Positions 1 through 8,550 of a stretch of 44,181 bases of DNA are shown here, one piece after another. Under the pieces are notes generated by a model, which did no database searches, was not told where the DNA came from, and saw nothing but the letters and a program-made list of their open reading frames with translations. Position numbers and translations under genes: made by a program. Source of the DNA: Polaromonas sp. YR568 (GTDB lineage: Bacteria; Pseudomonadota; Gammaproteobacteria; Burkholderiales; Burkholderiaceae_C); assembly GCA_945878995.1 (NCBI GenBank), contig CAMCUN010000030.1:1-44181 (forward strand). The letters run 5' to 3'. Positions within the stretch are counted from its first letter, which is position 1. Every line of letters starts with the position of its first letter.

Positions 1-69
1 GGGGTGGGGGCACGCACGAGGCAACGGTGTTGCTGCACGTGACCTCTCCCTGGAAGGGTAAGAAAAACC

Positions 70-1857
70 TCAGCTCGCGTGATGCACCTGCGCCTGCCCG
101 TACACCGGCGTGGGGATGTCCTCATAGCGCGCCTTGAGTTGCAGCGCCATGAACTGCGAGTAATGCCGGTTCTGGTGCAAATTGCCGCCTTGCACCCACA
201 AATGCGGCACCTGGGTTGGCTTCCACATGTTGCGCAACTCGCCCTCCCAGGGGCCGGGGTCTTTGGGGGTGTCTGAGCCCAGGCCCCAGACCTTGCCCAG
301 TTGCTTGGCCACCTCAGGAGAAATGAGGTCGGCCAGCCACTGGTTCATGGAGCCGTAGCCGGTGGCATACACAATGAGATCGGCCTCAAGCTCAGTGCCG
401 TCGCTGAGCACCACAGACTTCGGCTTGATCTGCGCGATGTTCACGCCGCTTTTGAGCTTGACGCTGCCGTTGGCCACCAACTCCGAGGCGCCCACGTCGA
501 TGTAGTAGCCCGAGCCCCGGCGCAGGTACTTCATAAAAAGGCCCGAGCCGTCCACGCCGAAGTCCAGCAAAAAGCCCGCCTTCTCTAAGCGGGCATAGAG
601 GTCGGCATCACGGCGCTTCATCTCCTCGTACACCGGGATATGAAAGCTGTGCATGATTTTGTAGGGCACGCTCGCAAAAATCAGATCGGCCTTGTGGTGG
701 TCTATGCCGTTTTTAAGGGCCTGCTCGGAATACAGCCCACCCAGGGCCAACTCCATGAGCGACTCCGAGGGCGCAATGTGCGTGGACGAGCGCTGCACCA
801 TGGTCACGTCCACATCGCCCTCCCACAGAGCGGCGCAAATGTCGTGCGCCGAGTTGTTGGAGCCCAAGACCACGGCTTTTTTGCCTTTGTAGTGCTCAGC
901 ACCTGGGAACTTGCTGGAGTGGAACTGGTCACCCACAAAGCTGTCGGCGCCTAAAACCTTGGGCACATTCGCATAGCCCGACACACCCAGGGCCATCACC
1001 AGCTCTTTGGGCCGCAGCATCAGCTCGCGGCCCTCGCGCTCCACCGTCACCTCCCATTCGCCTCGGGTTTCGTTGTAATGCGCTTTTTTGCAGATGGTCG
1101 AGCCCCAGTAATTGAGCTCCATCACCCGGGTGTACATCTCCAGCCAGTCGCCCAATTTGTCTTTGGGTGCAAACACCGGCCAGTCCTGCGGAAAAGGCAG
1201 GTAAGGCAGGTGGTCGTACCAGACCGGATCGTGCAGGCACAGGCTTTTGTAGCGGTTGCGCCAGGAGTCGCCGGCGCGCTTGTTCTTCTCGATGATGATG
1301 GTGGGCACGCCCAACTTGCGCAGCCGTGCACCCAAAATAATGCCGGCTTGGCCGCCCCCGATGATGAGCACATTCGGCTGCTCGGTGACGCCCAAGTTGC
1401 GCGCCTCTTCTTCGCGCAATTCCTGCCACGACGGGTTGCCCTTTTGCGCCTTGTGGACCACGCCCATGGGCCTGGTCTCGCCCTTTTGCTCTTCATGGCC
1501 CTTGAGCTCGACCATGGTGGTGAGCAGGGTCCAGGCCAGGCCGTCCTTGAGGCGCAGCAAGCCCTTGCCACGGGAAAGCGCTGTTTCAAACGTAAACCAA
1601 GCTTCCACCACGCCATCGGCCTCGGTGGCGTTGCCGTCTGCGGCCCAGGCGCTGGGCTGCGCCGTGCTGAGCGTGGCCTCGAGCATGTCGCGGATTTGGC
1701 CAGCGCCTTCGGCTGTGTTGAGGTTCCAGGTGAAGCTCAGCAGATCGCGCCAATAGCTGTCTTCATGGAACATGGCCACGGCGGCCGGAATGTCTTGCCG
1801 CGCGAGGGCGGCGCCAAAGTCAGCCAGCCAGCGGTCGGCTTGCGCTTGTGCGGTCAT
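70..1857 (-). CDS. Flavin-containing monooxygenase with N-terminal SnoaL-like domain
   Basis: 595 aa. Residues 1 to about 125 look like a SnoaL/NTF2-type cone domain. The rest is a two-dinucleotide-fold monooxygenase: an FAD Rossmann motif GGGQAG at 167-172, an FMO-like fingerprint FVGDQFHSSKF near 307-317, and a second nucleotide-binding turn GSNNSAHD near 332, where the usual glycines are partly replaced. Enzymes of this family use NAD(P)H and O2 to hydroxylate heteroatoms or to insert oxygen beside a ketone (Baeyer-Villiger type); the substrate cannot be read from sequence. The ATG at 1857 is preceded by AAGGAG at a good distance. It is the last gene of the minus-strand catabolic run, 134 bases after livK. 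That gap holds a GTGGGG/CCCCAC hairpin without a U-run, so separate transcription is possible. Family assignment is firm, role inferred. Confidence 0.85.
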   Translation of the reverse strand: MTAQAQADRWLADFGAALARQDIPAAVAMFHEDSYWRDLLSFTWNLNTAEGAGQIRDMLEATLSTAQPSAWAADGNATEADGVVEAWFTFETALSRGKGLLRLKDGLAWTLLTTMVELKGHEEQKGETRPMGVVHKAQKGNPSWQELREEEARNLGVTEQPNVLIIGGGQAGIILGARLRKLGVPTIIIEKNKRAGDSWRNRYKSLCLHDPVWYDHLPYLPFPQDWPVFAPKDKLGDWLEMYTRVMELNYWGSTICKKAHYNETRGEWEVTVEREGRELMLRPKELVMALGVSGYANVPKVLGADSFVGDQFHSSKFPGAEHYKGKKAVVLGSNNSAHDICAALWEGDVDVTMVQRSSTHIAPSESLMELALGGLYSEQALKNGIDHHKADLIFASVPYKIMHSFHIPVYEEMKRRDADLYARLEKAGFLLDFGVDGSGLFMKYLRRGSGYYIDVGASELVANGSVKLKSGVNIAQIKPKSVVLSDGTELEADLIVYATGYGSMNQWLADLISPEVAKQLGKVWGLGSDTPKDPGPWEGELRNMWKPTQVPHLWVQGGNLHQNRHYSQFMALQLKARYEDIPTPVYGQAQVHHAS

Positions 1858-1991
1858 GGGGTGTCTCCTTGAGTGGGGTGGGGAATGTGCGCATGCCCCA
1901 CCTCACGATAAAACAGCACCCAGGCACGCAACAGCCCGGGGGAACCCTAGGACTTGTTCGAAATGTCAAATATCAGCGCGCCTGTGCTCAC

Positions 1992-3158
1992 TCAGCGGCT
2001 GGCCCCCATGGGCGCGGCCACCTGCACCCACTTGCCGCCCTTGACCTGGTCAATCGACACCAGCTCAGGCGCGAGGTGGTTGGCCTGCAAGGTCTGGCGG
2101 GCGTAGGTGGTGAAGTCCTGGTGCGCCACACCCTGCATGGCCTTGGCAAAAGATTCTGCCGTCAGGTTGCGGCCAGCAGCCTGCAGGCCGGCGATGAACC
2201 AGCTGGTGTAGGAGTAAGCATTGGCGGCGTTCTCGTCAGGATCTTGGCCGAACTTGGCCTTGTAGGCGGTGAAGAACTTTTGCGTCTCGGCGTCTTTGCT
2301 GTCGGCGTCGTTGAGCTTCCAGCCGCCCATGCCGTAGAGGCCCTCGACCGCGTCCTTGCCCAGGCGCGCGACGATGGAGCTGCGACCAGGCACGGCGGTG
2401 AGCACTTTCACCTCGTTCCAGTTGAGTTTTTTGACCTCGGCCATCACGCCCACGGTCTCTCGCACCACGGTGCCGGCGATGATGAGGTCCACATTGGCCG
2501 CTTTCATCTTGGCCACTTGCGATGAAAAGTCGATGTCGCCGACTTTGTAAGCGGCTTCCGAGGCCACGGTCATGTTGGCCGCCTTCATGGCGGAGTTGAC
2601 GCCGCCGCGGATCAGGTCACCAAAAGGGCCTTCCTGGTAAATCACACCCACGCGCTGCGACTTCCAGGTGCGTATGGCCCACGACAAGCCGGTGGCGGTG
2701 GTGCTGTCGTAATTGGGCACGGTGGTGAACATCAGCGGGCTGCTGTTAGAGACCTTCTGAATGATGGCCGAGGCCGCCCAGGGCGCGAACACCACCACGC
2801 CCGCGTCGGTAGCGGCCTTGGCGGTGGCGGCGTTGGGGCCGGAGCCAAAAGAGTTGACGATGGCGAAGACGCCGTCGCTCTTGATCAACTTTTGCACAGC
2901 GCGCACCGCCATTTGGGGCTGGCTGCCGTTGTCCTCTACGATCAGGCGGATCTTGCGGCCGTGGATGCCGGCCGCATTGGCCTCATCAATGCGCAATTGC
3001 ATGGCGTTTCGCAGCATGGGCATGCCGGCGGCCGCCGGGCCGGACAAATCAATGTGGCTGCCGAGCACGATCTCGGTGTCGCTCACGCCGGCGGCGTGAA
3101 CCGTGCTGGCCCAGGCCAGGGCGGCCGCGGCGATGACGATGCGTCTTTGAACTGTCAT
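1992..3158 (-). CDS. livK: Branched-chain-type ABC transporter periplasmic substrate-binding protein (LivK-like)
   Basis: 388 aa with a clear Sec signal peptide: basic MTVQRR, then an Ala-rich core, with likely cleavage after VHA near residue 22. The mature start GVSDTEIVLGSHIDLSGPAA is typical of type I periplasmic binding proteins (Peripla_BP_6 group). It should capture the substrate in the periplasm and deliver it to the LivH/LivM channel encoded upstream in the same direction. Binding proteins of this group carry amino acids, amides, urea, or aromatic and aliphatic acids, so the name does not prove amino acid transport. The ATG at 3158 has GAGGAG about 8 bases upstream. An AMP-ligase gene ends 38 bases before it, which separates it from the permease and ATPase genes but keeps it in the same run. 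Confidence 0.88.
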   Translation of the reverse strand: MTVQRRIVIAAAALAWASTVHAAGVSDTEIVLGSHIDLSGPAAAGMPMLRNAMQLRIDEANAAGIHGRKIRLIVEDNGSQPQMAVRAVQKLIKSDGVFAIVNSFGSGPNAATAKAATDAGVVVFAPWAASAIIQKVSNSSPLMFTTVPNYDSTTATGLSWAIRTWKSQRVGVIYQEGPFGDLIRGGVNSAMKAANMTVASEAAYKVGDIDFSSQVAKMKAANVDLIIAGTVVRETVGVMAEVKKLNWNEVKVLTAVPGRSSIVARLGKDAVEGLYGMGGWKLNDADSKDAETQKFFTAYKAKFGQDPDENAANAYSYTSWFIAGLQAAGRNLTAESFAKAMQGVAHQDFTTYARQTLQANHLAPELVSIDQVKGGKWVQVAAPMGASR

Positions 3159-3196
3159 GACTGTCTCCTCTAAGGGGTGGTGGTGAAATCAAAAAA

Positions 3197-5032
3197 TCAG
3201 GGGCTGGCGTACATCTGCGAGATCAGGTGGGCGTACTTGCTGGACACGACCTTGCGCTTGAGCTTCATGGTCGGGGTGAGTTCTTCGTCCTCGGCCGTCA
3301 GCAGTTGGTCGATCAGCCTGAAGTGCTTGATCTGCTCGACCCGCGCCAGTTGGGCATTGACCTTCTCGAGCTCGGCTTGCAAGAGCGCGAGCACCTCGGG
3401 CGCGCGGGTGAGGCTGGCAAAGTCGGTGTAGGGCACCTGCTGGTCCTGGGCAAAGCGCGCCACATGCTCTTGGTCGATCATGATCAGGCAGGTGAGGTAG
3501 TGGCGGCCGTCGCCGATGACCACCGCGTCGGTGATGAAAGGGCTGAACTTGAGTTGGCTCTCGATCTGGCTGGGCGTGATGTTCTTGCCGGCCGAGGTGA
3601 TCAAGATGTCCTTGATGCGGTCGCGCACCGCCAGGTAACCGTGCTCGCCGATCTCGCCGCAGTCGCCCGTGTGCAGCCAGCCATCGGCATCAATGGCCTC
3701 GCGCGTGCGCTCAGGCTGACCCCAGTAGCCGCCAAAGACGTTGTCGCCGCGCACCCAAATCTCGTCTTGCGGTCCGATCTTGAGCTCGGTGTGCGGCGCG
3801 GGCAGCCCGGCCCAACCCAGGCGCACGCCGCCTGCCGGGGTGGCGGTGCAAAAGCCGCAGGTCTCGGTCATGCCAAAGGCCTCGCGCAGCTCGATGCCGC
3901 AGTCCATGAACCAGCGCACCAATTCGGGCGGCACGGGCGCGGCGCCCGTGAGCGCGCTCTTGACGTTTTGCAGGCCCAAGAACACGCGGATGTGGCCAAA
4001 GGCCAGCGCCCGCAGCAGCTTCAATGGCAGCGAGGCTTGCGGCGCCTGCCCTTGGAGCTGCGCCTGTGTGAAGGCTTGGCTTTGCCGCCTGGCCAAGCCG
4101 TAAACCCAGCGCGCAGGCGCAATGGCGTCGCGCATAAAGAGGTCGATCTGCGAATGCAGCTTTTCCCAAAAGCGCGGCGGCGCAAACAGCACATGCGGCG
4201 CCACTTCCCGCATGTCGTTGAACACCGTGCTCGCGTTCTCCGGAAAGTGCACCACCAGGCCCATGGCCAGCGGGTTGAACACCGAGGCCATGCGCTCGGC
4301 AATGTGGCACAGCGGCAAAAAGGAGATGGACCGGTCGCCCGGGACCACGTCCAGGTAGCTGGTGGCCAGGCCCATCTGGAACACCACGTTGCGGTTGAGC
4401 ACCATGGCGCCCTTGGGCGCGCCCGTGGTGCCCGAGGTGTAGACCAAAAAAGCCAGCTCTTGCGGCTGGCCAGCGTCTATGGCCGCCTCAAACTGCGCGG
4501 CCTGCGTGGCCGCCAGCGCCATGCCGCGCGCCAAGAACTCGTCGAAGAACTCCACCTGCGCATCTTGGAGGCCGCGCAGGCCCTCGCGCTCCATCACCAC
4601 GATGCGGCGCAAAGCTGGGCAGTCCCCGCGCACGGTCAGCACTTTTTCAAGCTGCTCCTGGTTTTCTACAAACACCACCACCGCGCCCGAGTCCACCAGC
4701 ACATGCTGGACCTGCGGCGCAGAAGCCGTGGGGTAGATGCCGTTGCCCGCACAGCCCATGCATTGCGCGCCCATGTCGGCGTACAGCCACTCGGGGCGGT
4801 TGTCGGCCAGCACACAGACGATGGCACCGCGCACCAGGCCAAGCTCGGCAAGCGCCAAGCCCACGGCGCGGGCGTGTTCGTAGTAGCCCCGCCAGCTCAG
4901 GCCCTCCCACAGGCCCAGGCGCTTGCTGCGCAGCGCAGGGCGCTGGTCCCATTCGCGGCAGCGCTGCCTGAACACCTGCGCTGGCGTGGCCTGGCCGATA
5001 AAGTGCGGATCAATGGCTTGCTCTGAACTCAT
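3197..5032 (-). CDS. AMP-forming acyl-CoA synthetase (long-chain FACS-like)
   Basis: 611 aa. Adenylate-forming enzyme that makes an acyl-AMP and then the acyl-CoA thioester in the cytoplasm. Visible motifs are the P-loop YTSGTTGAPKGAM near residue 200, EAFGMTETCGF (A5), GWLHTGDCGEI (A7) and RDRIKDILITSAGKNITPSQ (A8, hinge). Length and the late insertion resemble long-chain fatty acyl-CoA synthetases more than short aromatic ligases. The gene sits between livF (8 bases upstream) and livK. Such insertion of a ligase in a Liv-type transporter operon is often seen where the imported compound is a carboxylic acid that must be trapped as a CoA ester. This is one of two ligases in the cluster; the substrate is not determined. 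Confidence 0.88.
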   Translation of the reverse strand: MSSEQAIDPHFIGQATPAQVFRQRCREWDQRPALRSKRLGLWEGLSWRGYYEHARAVGLALAELGLVRGAIVCVLADNRPEWLYADMGAQCMGCAGNGIYPTASAPQVQHVLVDSGAVVVFVENQEQLEKVLTVRGDCPALRRIVVMEREGLRGLQDAQVEFFDEFLARGMALAATQAAQFEAAIDAGQPQELAFLVYTSGTTGAPKGAMVLNRNVVFQMGLATSYLDVVPGDRSISFLPLCHIAERMASVFNPLAMGLVVHFPENASTVFNDMREVAPHVLFAPPRFWEKLHSQIDLFMRDAIAPARWVYGLARRQSQAFTQAQLQGQAPQASLPLKLLRALAFGHIRVFLGLQNVKSALTGAAPVPPELVRWFMDCGIELREAFGMTETCGFCTATPAGGVRLGWAGLPAPHTELKIGPQDEIWVRGDNVFGGYWGQPERTREAIDADGWLHTGDCGEIGEHGYLAVRDRIKDILITSAGKNITPSQIESQLKFSPFITDAVVIGDGRHYLTCLIMIDQEHVARFAQDQQVPYTDFASLTRAPEVLALLQAELEKVNAQLARVEQIKHFRLIDQLLTAEDEELTPTMKLKRKVVSSKYAHLISQMYASP

Positions 5033-5039
5033 GGCCGCT

Positions 5040-5816
5040 TTATCTCCATGTCTTGCGCTGCTTCCAGCGCTGCGCGGTGCCGCTCAGGCCCGTGGCGTGT
5101 CCGCCGCCCAGGTAAGAATGGCGCACGTCGGCTTTTTGCGCGAGCACCTCGCAGGTGTCGGCGGCGACGATGCGGCCCAGCTCCATGATGTAGCCATCGT
5201 CCGCATGCGCCAAGGCCACGGCGGCGTTTTGCTCAACCACCAAGATGGAGGTGCCAGTCTCCTCGCGGATGCGGCGGATGATCTGAAAGATCTCCTTGGT
5301 CAAGATAGGCGACAGGCCCAGCGAAGGCTCGTCCAGCATCAACAGGCGCGGCTTGGCCATGAGCGCCCGGCCAATGGCCAGCATCTGCTGCTCGCCGCCT
5401 GAGAGCAGGCCCGCCGCCTGTGCCTGGCGCTCTCGCAGGCGTGGAAACCATTGGTAGACGCGCTCCAAGTCGCTGCGCACGCCATCGGCATCGCGCCGGG
5501 TGTAGGCGCCCATGGACAGGTTGTCCTTGACGCTCAAAAACGGAAACACCTGCCGCCCCTCGGGCACCAGCACCAGGCCGCGGCGGCAGACCTCATCGGC
5601 ATCAAGCCCATGCACGGCTTGGCCCTGAAAGACCACCTGGCCCTTGAAGGGGTCTATCACCCCGGCCAGGGTGTTGAGCAGCGTGGTTTTGCCCGCGCCG
5701 TTGGCGCCCAGCACGGTGACGATGCGCCCGGGCAGCACCTGCAGGTTCAGGCCCTGTATGGCCATGATGGGGCCGTACCAGGTTTCAAGGTTGCGCACTT
5801 GCAGCAAGGGCTCCAT
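5040..5816 (-). CDS. livF: Branched-chain-type ABC transporter ATP-binding protein LivF
   Basis: 258 aa ABC ATPase at the inner face of the membrane. Walker A is GANGAGKTT near residue 38, the signature is LLSGGEQQM, and Walker B is LLMLDEPSLGL followed by the switch His region VVEQNAA. The LivF subtype is shown by PEGRQVFPFLSVKDNL. It should pair with LivG to drive uptake through LivH-LivM. The C-terminus after SYLGGGHATG has a short basic tail (RWKQRKTWR) beyond the usual end of LivF. The start ATG at 5816 lies 3 bases after the livG stop, implying co-translation. Confidence 0.93.
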   Translation of the reverse strand: MEPLLQVRNLETWYGPIMAIQGLNLQVLPGRIVTVLGANGAGKTTLLNTLAGVIDPFKGQVVFQGQAVHGLDADEVCRRGLVLVPEGRQVFPFLSVKDNLSMGAYTRRDADGVRSDLERVYQWFPRLRERQAQAAGLLSGGEQQMLAIGRALMAKPRLLMLDEPSLGLSPILTKEIFQIIRRIREETGTSILVVEQNAAVALAHADDGYIMELGRIVAADTCEVLAQKADVRHSYLGGGHATGLSGTAQRWKQRKTWR

Positions 5817-5819
5817 GGC

Positions 5820-6587
5820 TCAGGCTCCCAGGTAGGCAGAAATCACCAGCGGGTCGGCCTGCACCTGGGCCGGCGTGCCCTCAGACAGCAGCCGCCCCTG
5901 GGCCATGCAGATGACGCGGTCGGCCACGGCGCTGACCAGCGACATGTCGTGCTCGACCATCACCACGGTGACGCCCAGTTCGCTGCGGATGTCGTCAATC
6001 CAAAAAGCCAGATCACGCGTTTCCTCAGGGTTCAGGCCCGAGGCCGGCTCGTCCAGACACAAAAGCTCGGGCTCGCTGCACAGCGCCCGGCCCAGCTCGA
6101 CCACCTTGCGCACGCCGTAGGGCAGGCCCGCAATGAGCGAGTGCCGCCAGGGCGAAAGTTCGAGGAAATCGATGATGCGCTCCACCCGCTGGCGCGCGCC
6201 CTCCTCGGCGCGGGTGAGCGCCGGCGTGCGCAGCAGCTGCTGCCACCAGGCGCCGCCGCCAAAGCGGTGGCGGCCCAGCAGGAGGTTGTCCAGCACGGTG
6301 GCGGCCTCAAACAGCTCGATGTTCTGAAAAGTGCGCGCCAGCCCCAGACCGGCCACCTGGTGGCGGGGCACGCTGAGCAGGTCTTGGCCTTTGAAGTGAA
6401 CCTGACCGCGTGTGGCGTCAAACACCCGCGTGACCACGTTGAGCAGCGAGGTCTTGCCCGCGCCATTGGGGCCGATGATGGCCAGCACCTCGCCGGGCCT
6501 GACCTCCAGGCTCAAATCGGCGATGGCGTGCACGCCGCCAAAGGTCAGCGCCAGCTCGCGCACGGTCAACAGGGCCTGCGCACTCAT
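5820..6587 (-). CDS. livG: Branched-chain-type ABC transporter ATP-binding protein LivG
   Basis: 255 aa ABC ATPase. Walker A is GPNGAGKTSL near residue 40, and Walker B is LLCLDEPASGLNPEET. The LivG-type signature region is atypical: PYGVRKVVELGRAL in place of LSGGQ-like LSYGQQR. GLARTFQNIELF and the C-terminal SEGTPAQVQADPLVISAYLG are typical of LivG. It partners LivF in importing the cluster's substrate. Its start overlaps the stop of livM by four bases (ATGA). Confidence 0.93.
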   Translation of the reverse strand: MSAQALLTVRELALTFGGVHAIADLSLEVRPGEVLAIIGPNGAGKTSLLNVVTRVFDATRGQVHFKGQDLLSVPRHQVAGLGLARTFQNIELFEAATVLDNLLLGRHRFGGGAWWQQLLRTPALTRAEEGARQRVERIIDFLELSPWRHSLIAGLPYGVRKVVELGRALCSEPELLCLDEPASGLNPEETRDLAFWIDDIRSELGVTVVMVEHDMSLVSAVADRVICMAQGRLLSEGTPAQVQADPLVISAYLGA

Positions 6588-7660
6588 TTGTAGCGCTCCG
6601 ATTTCATGTAGCGCTTTTGGCGCTTGAAGGTGTCGCGCCGGTAGAGCGGAAAGCTCTGGAGCAGCGCCCGCAGTTTGAGCCAGCGCGCATTCAAGCCGCC
6701 AGGCTCAAACAGCACAAAGATGGCCAGCACCAAGCCAAACACAAAAATCTCCAGGCCAAACTGCTTGGAAATACTGTCGGGCAACAGCGGCTTGATGCGC
6801 GAGATCGCCGTGGGCAGCAGGCTGATCAAGATGGCGCCCAGCACCGCGCCGCGCAAGCTGCCCAGCCCGCCAATGACCACCATGAGCACCAACTCCAGCG
6901 AGAGCAGCAAGGTAAAACCATCGGGCGTGAGGTACTTGAGGTGGTGCGCCAGCAGGCCACCGGCCAGTCCGCACACACCGGCAGACACACCAAAAGCCGC
7001 CACCTTGTGGCCCTGCACATGGATGCCCAGCGCATAGGCTGCCGCCTCTGAATCGCGCACGCCCACCAAGGCCCGCCCGGTGGCAGAGCGCAGCACATTA
7101 AGCAGGCCCAAGAGCACCGCCACCAAAAGCAGCAAGCAGGTGTAATAAAAAGCCTTGGGGCCGGACAGCGACCAGCCTAGCAACTTTGGATCTTCCACGG
7201 CCAGGCCGGTAAAGCCACCCGTGACCGAGCTCCACAGGCCAATGACCTGCTCGACGATGATGGAAAAAGCCAGCGTCACCATGGCCAAGTAGAGGCCCGA
7301 GACGCGAATGGCCGGAATGCCTAAGAGCACGCCCACCACCGCCGTCAGCAGCGCCGCCAACGGCAGCGACAGCGGCCAAGGCAGGCCGCGAGCCAAAAAC
7401 CAGGCATGGGCGTAAGCGCCTATGGCCAAAAAGGCCGCGTGGCCCAGCGAGACCTGGCCGGTAAAGCCGGTCAAAAACATCAATCCCAGGCTGGCCACGC
7501 AGAGGATGAACACATAGCTGAGCTCGCCCAAAAAGAAGGGGCTCAAGACGGCAGGCAGCACCAAGAGCGCGGCCAGCAGCAGGCCGTAGGCCAGCTTGTC
7601 GGCCGGGCGCTTGAAGAGCGCCGTGCCCTCGCTGTAACGGGTGTGGTAATCGAAATGCAT
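6584..7660 (-). CDS. livM: Branched-chain-type ABC transporter permease LivM
   Basis: 358 aa polytopic inner-membrane protein with about ten hydrophobic segments. The family segment LTGFTGQVSLGHAAFLAIGAYAHA (about residues 64-87) and the cytoplasmic EAA-like loop GVRDSEAAAYALGIHVQGHKVAAF identify LivM. It forms the transmembrane path with LivH. The start codon at 7660 lies 8 bases from the livH stop, and its stop overlaps the livG start. A basic C-terminal extension (about 30 residues after LNARWLKLRALL) is slightly longer than usual. Confidence 0.92.
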   Translation of the reverse strand: MHFDYHTRYSEGTALFKRPADKLAYGLLLAALLVLPAVLSPFFLGELSYVFILCVASLGLMFLTGFTGQVSLGHAAFLAIGAYAHAWFLARGLPWPLSLPLAALLTAVVGVLLGIPAIRVSGLYLAMVTLAFSIIVEQVIGLWSSVTGGFTGLAVEDPKLLGWSLSGPKAFYYTCLLLLVAVLLGLLNVLRSATGRALVGVRDSEAAAYALGIHVQGHKVAAFGVSAGVCGLAGGLLAHHLKYLTPDGFTLLLSLELVLMVVIGGLGSLRGAVLGAILISLLPTAISRIKPLLPDSISKQFGLEIFVFGLVLAIFVLFEPGGLNARWLKLRALLQSFPLYRRDTFKRQKRYMKSERYK

Positions 7661-7668
7661 AGGGCGTC

Positions 7669-8550
7669 CTAGACCCTGCGTCCATGGGCTTCGCCCAAGA
7701 GGCCGGTGGGCTTGACCACCAACACCGCAATGAGCACCAGGTAAGCGGCAATGTCTTTGCTGCCGTCGGGCAGGTAGACGCCGGCGTACTGCTCAATCAG
7801 GCCAATCAGCAGCCCGCCCACGATGGCGCCGGGCACGCTGCCAAAGCCGCCCAGCATGAGCGCGGCCAGGGCTTTGAGCGTGACGAACCACAGCGTCAAA
7901 TCCACCAGCGTGATGGGCGCCAGCAGCACGCCGGCCACCGCCGCGCAAGCCCCGGCCAGCGCCCAAACCAGCGAGTTGACGCGCTTGACGCGTATGCCAT
8001 TGAGGTAAGCGGCCAGCTGGTTTTGCGAAGCCGCCTGCATGGCCACACCCAGCCGGGTGTGCCTGAAGAACAGGAAAAAGGTCACCGTCACCGCCAGCGT
8101 GATGCCCAAAATGACCAGCTGCAGGTGGCCAATGGCGATGCCCGCCACCGTGCTGTGCTGGCCCGTAAAAGGGGTGCTGTAGTTGCGCGCCTCAGGGCCG
8201 GCCACCATGCTGACGATGCCGCGCATCATGAAAGCCAGCGCGATGGTCAGCATCACCCCGGCAAACTGCGGCTGGCCGGCAATACGGCGGATGACAAAGG
8301 CATCGAGCAGGTAGGACAGCGCAGACACCCCCAGCACCACCAACAGCAAGGCCAGCCAAAACGGCAGGCCCGCCACGGCAATCAAGCCCCAGGCGGAAAA
8401 GGCCGAGACCACCAGCAAGTCGCCGTGCGCAAAGTTGAGCACCTCGGTGGCCTTGTAAATGAGCACAATGCCCAGCGCCACCAGCGCGTAGATGGCGCCC
8501 ACAGCAATGCCGTTGAGAGTGAGTTGGGCAAACACCTCGATCTGGCTCAT
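7669..8550 (-). CDS. livH: Branched-chain-type ABC transporter permease LivH
   Basis: 293 aa from the ATG at 8550 (MSQIEVFAQL). The frame stays open upstream to 8850, but that part lies inside the HxlR gene and is not protein-like. LivH hallmarks are NGIAVGAIYALVALGIVLIY at the N-terminus, EVLNFAHGDLLV and the EAA-like loop RVKRVNSLVWALAGACAAVAG. About eight membrane segments. The start overlaps the stop of the HxlR-type regulator gene by four bases (ATGA), so regulator and permease are translationally coupled. Confidence 0.92.
   Translation of the reverse strand: MSQIEVFAQLTLNGIAVGAIYALVALGIVLIYKATEVLNFAHGDLLVVSAFSAWGLIAVAGLPFWLALLLVVLGVSALSYLLDAFVIRRIAGQPQFAGVMLTIALAFMMRGIVSMVAGPEARNYSTPFTGQHSTVAGIAIGHLQLVILGITLAVTVTFFLFFRHTRLGVAMQAASQNQLAAYLNGIRVKRVNSLVWALAGACAAVAGVLLAPITLVDLTLWFVTLKALAALMLGGFGSVPGAIVGGLLIGLIEQYAGVYLPDGSKDIAAYLVLIAVLVVKPTGLLGEAHGRRV

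Noticed and set aside
3227..5026. Open plus-strand frame of 599 codons opposite the acyl-CoA ligase
   Set aside because: Its His/Arg/Gln-rich composition is that of an antisense frame in GC-rich DNA; the opposite strand has complete ligase motifs.
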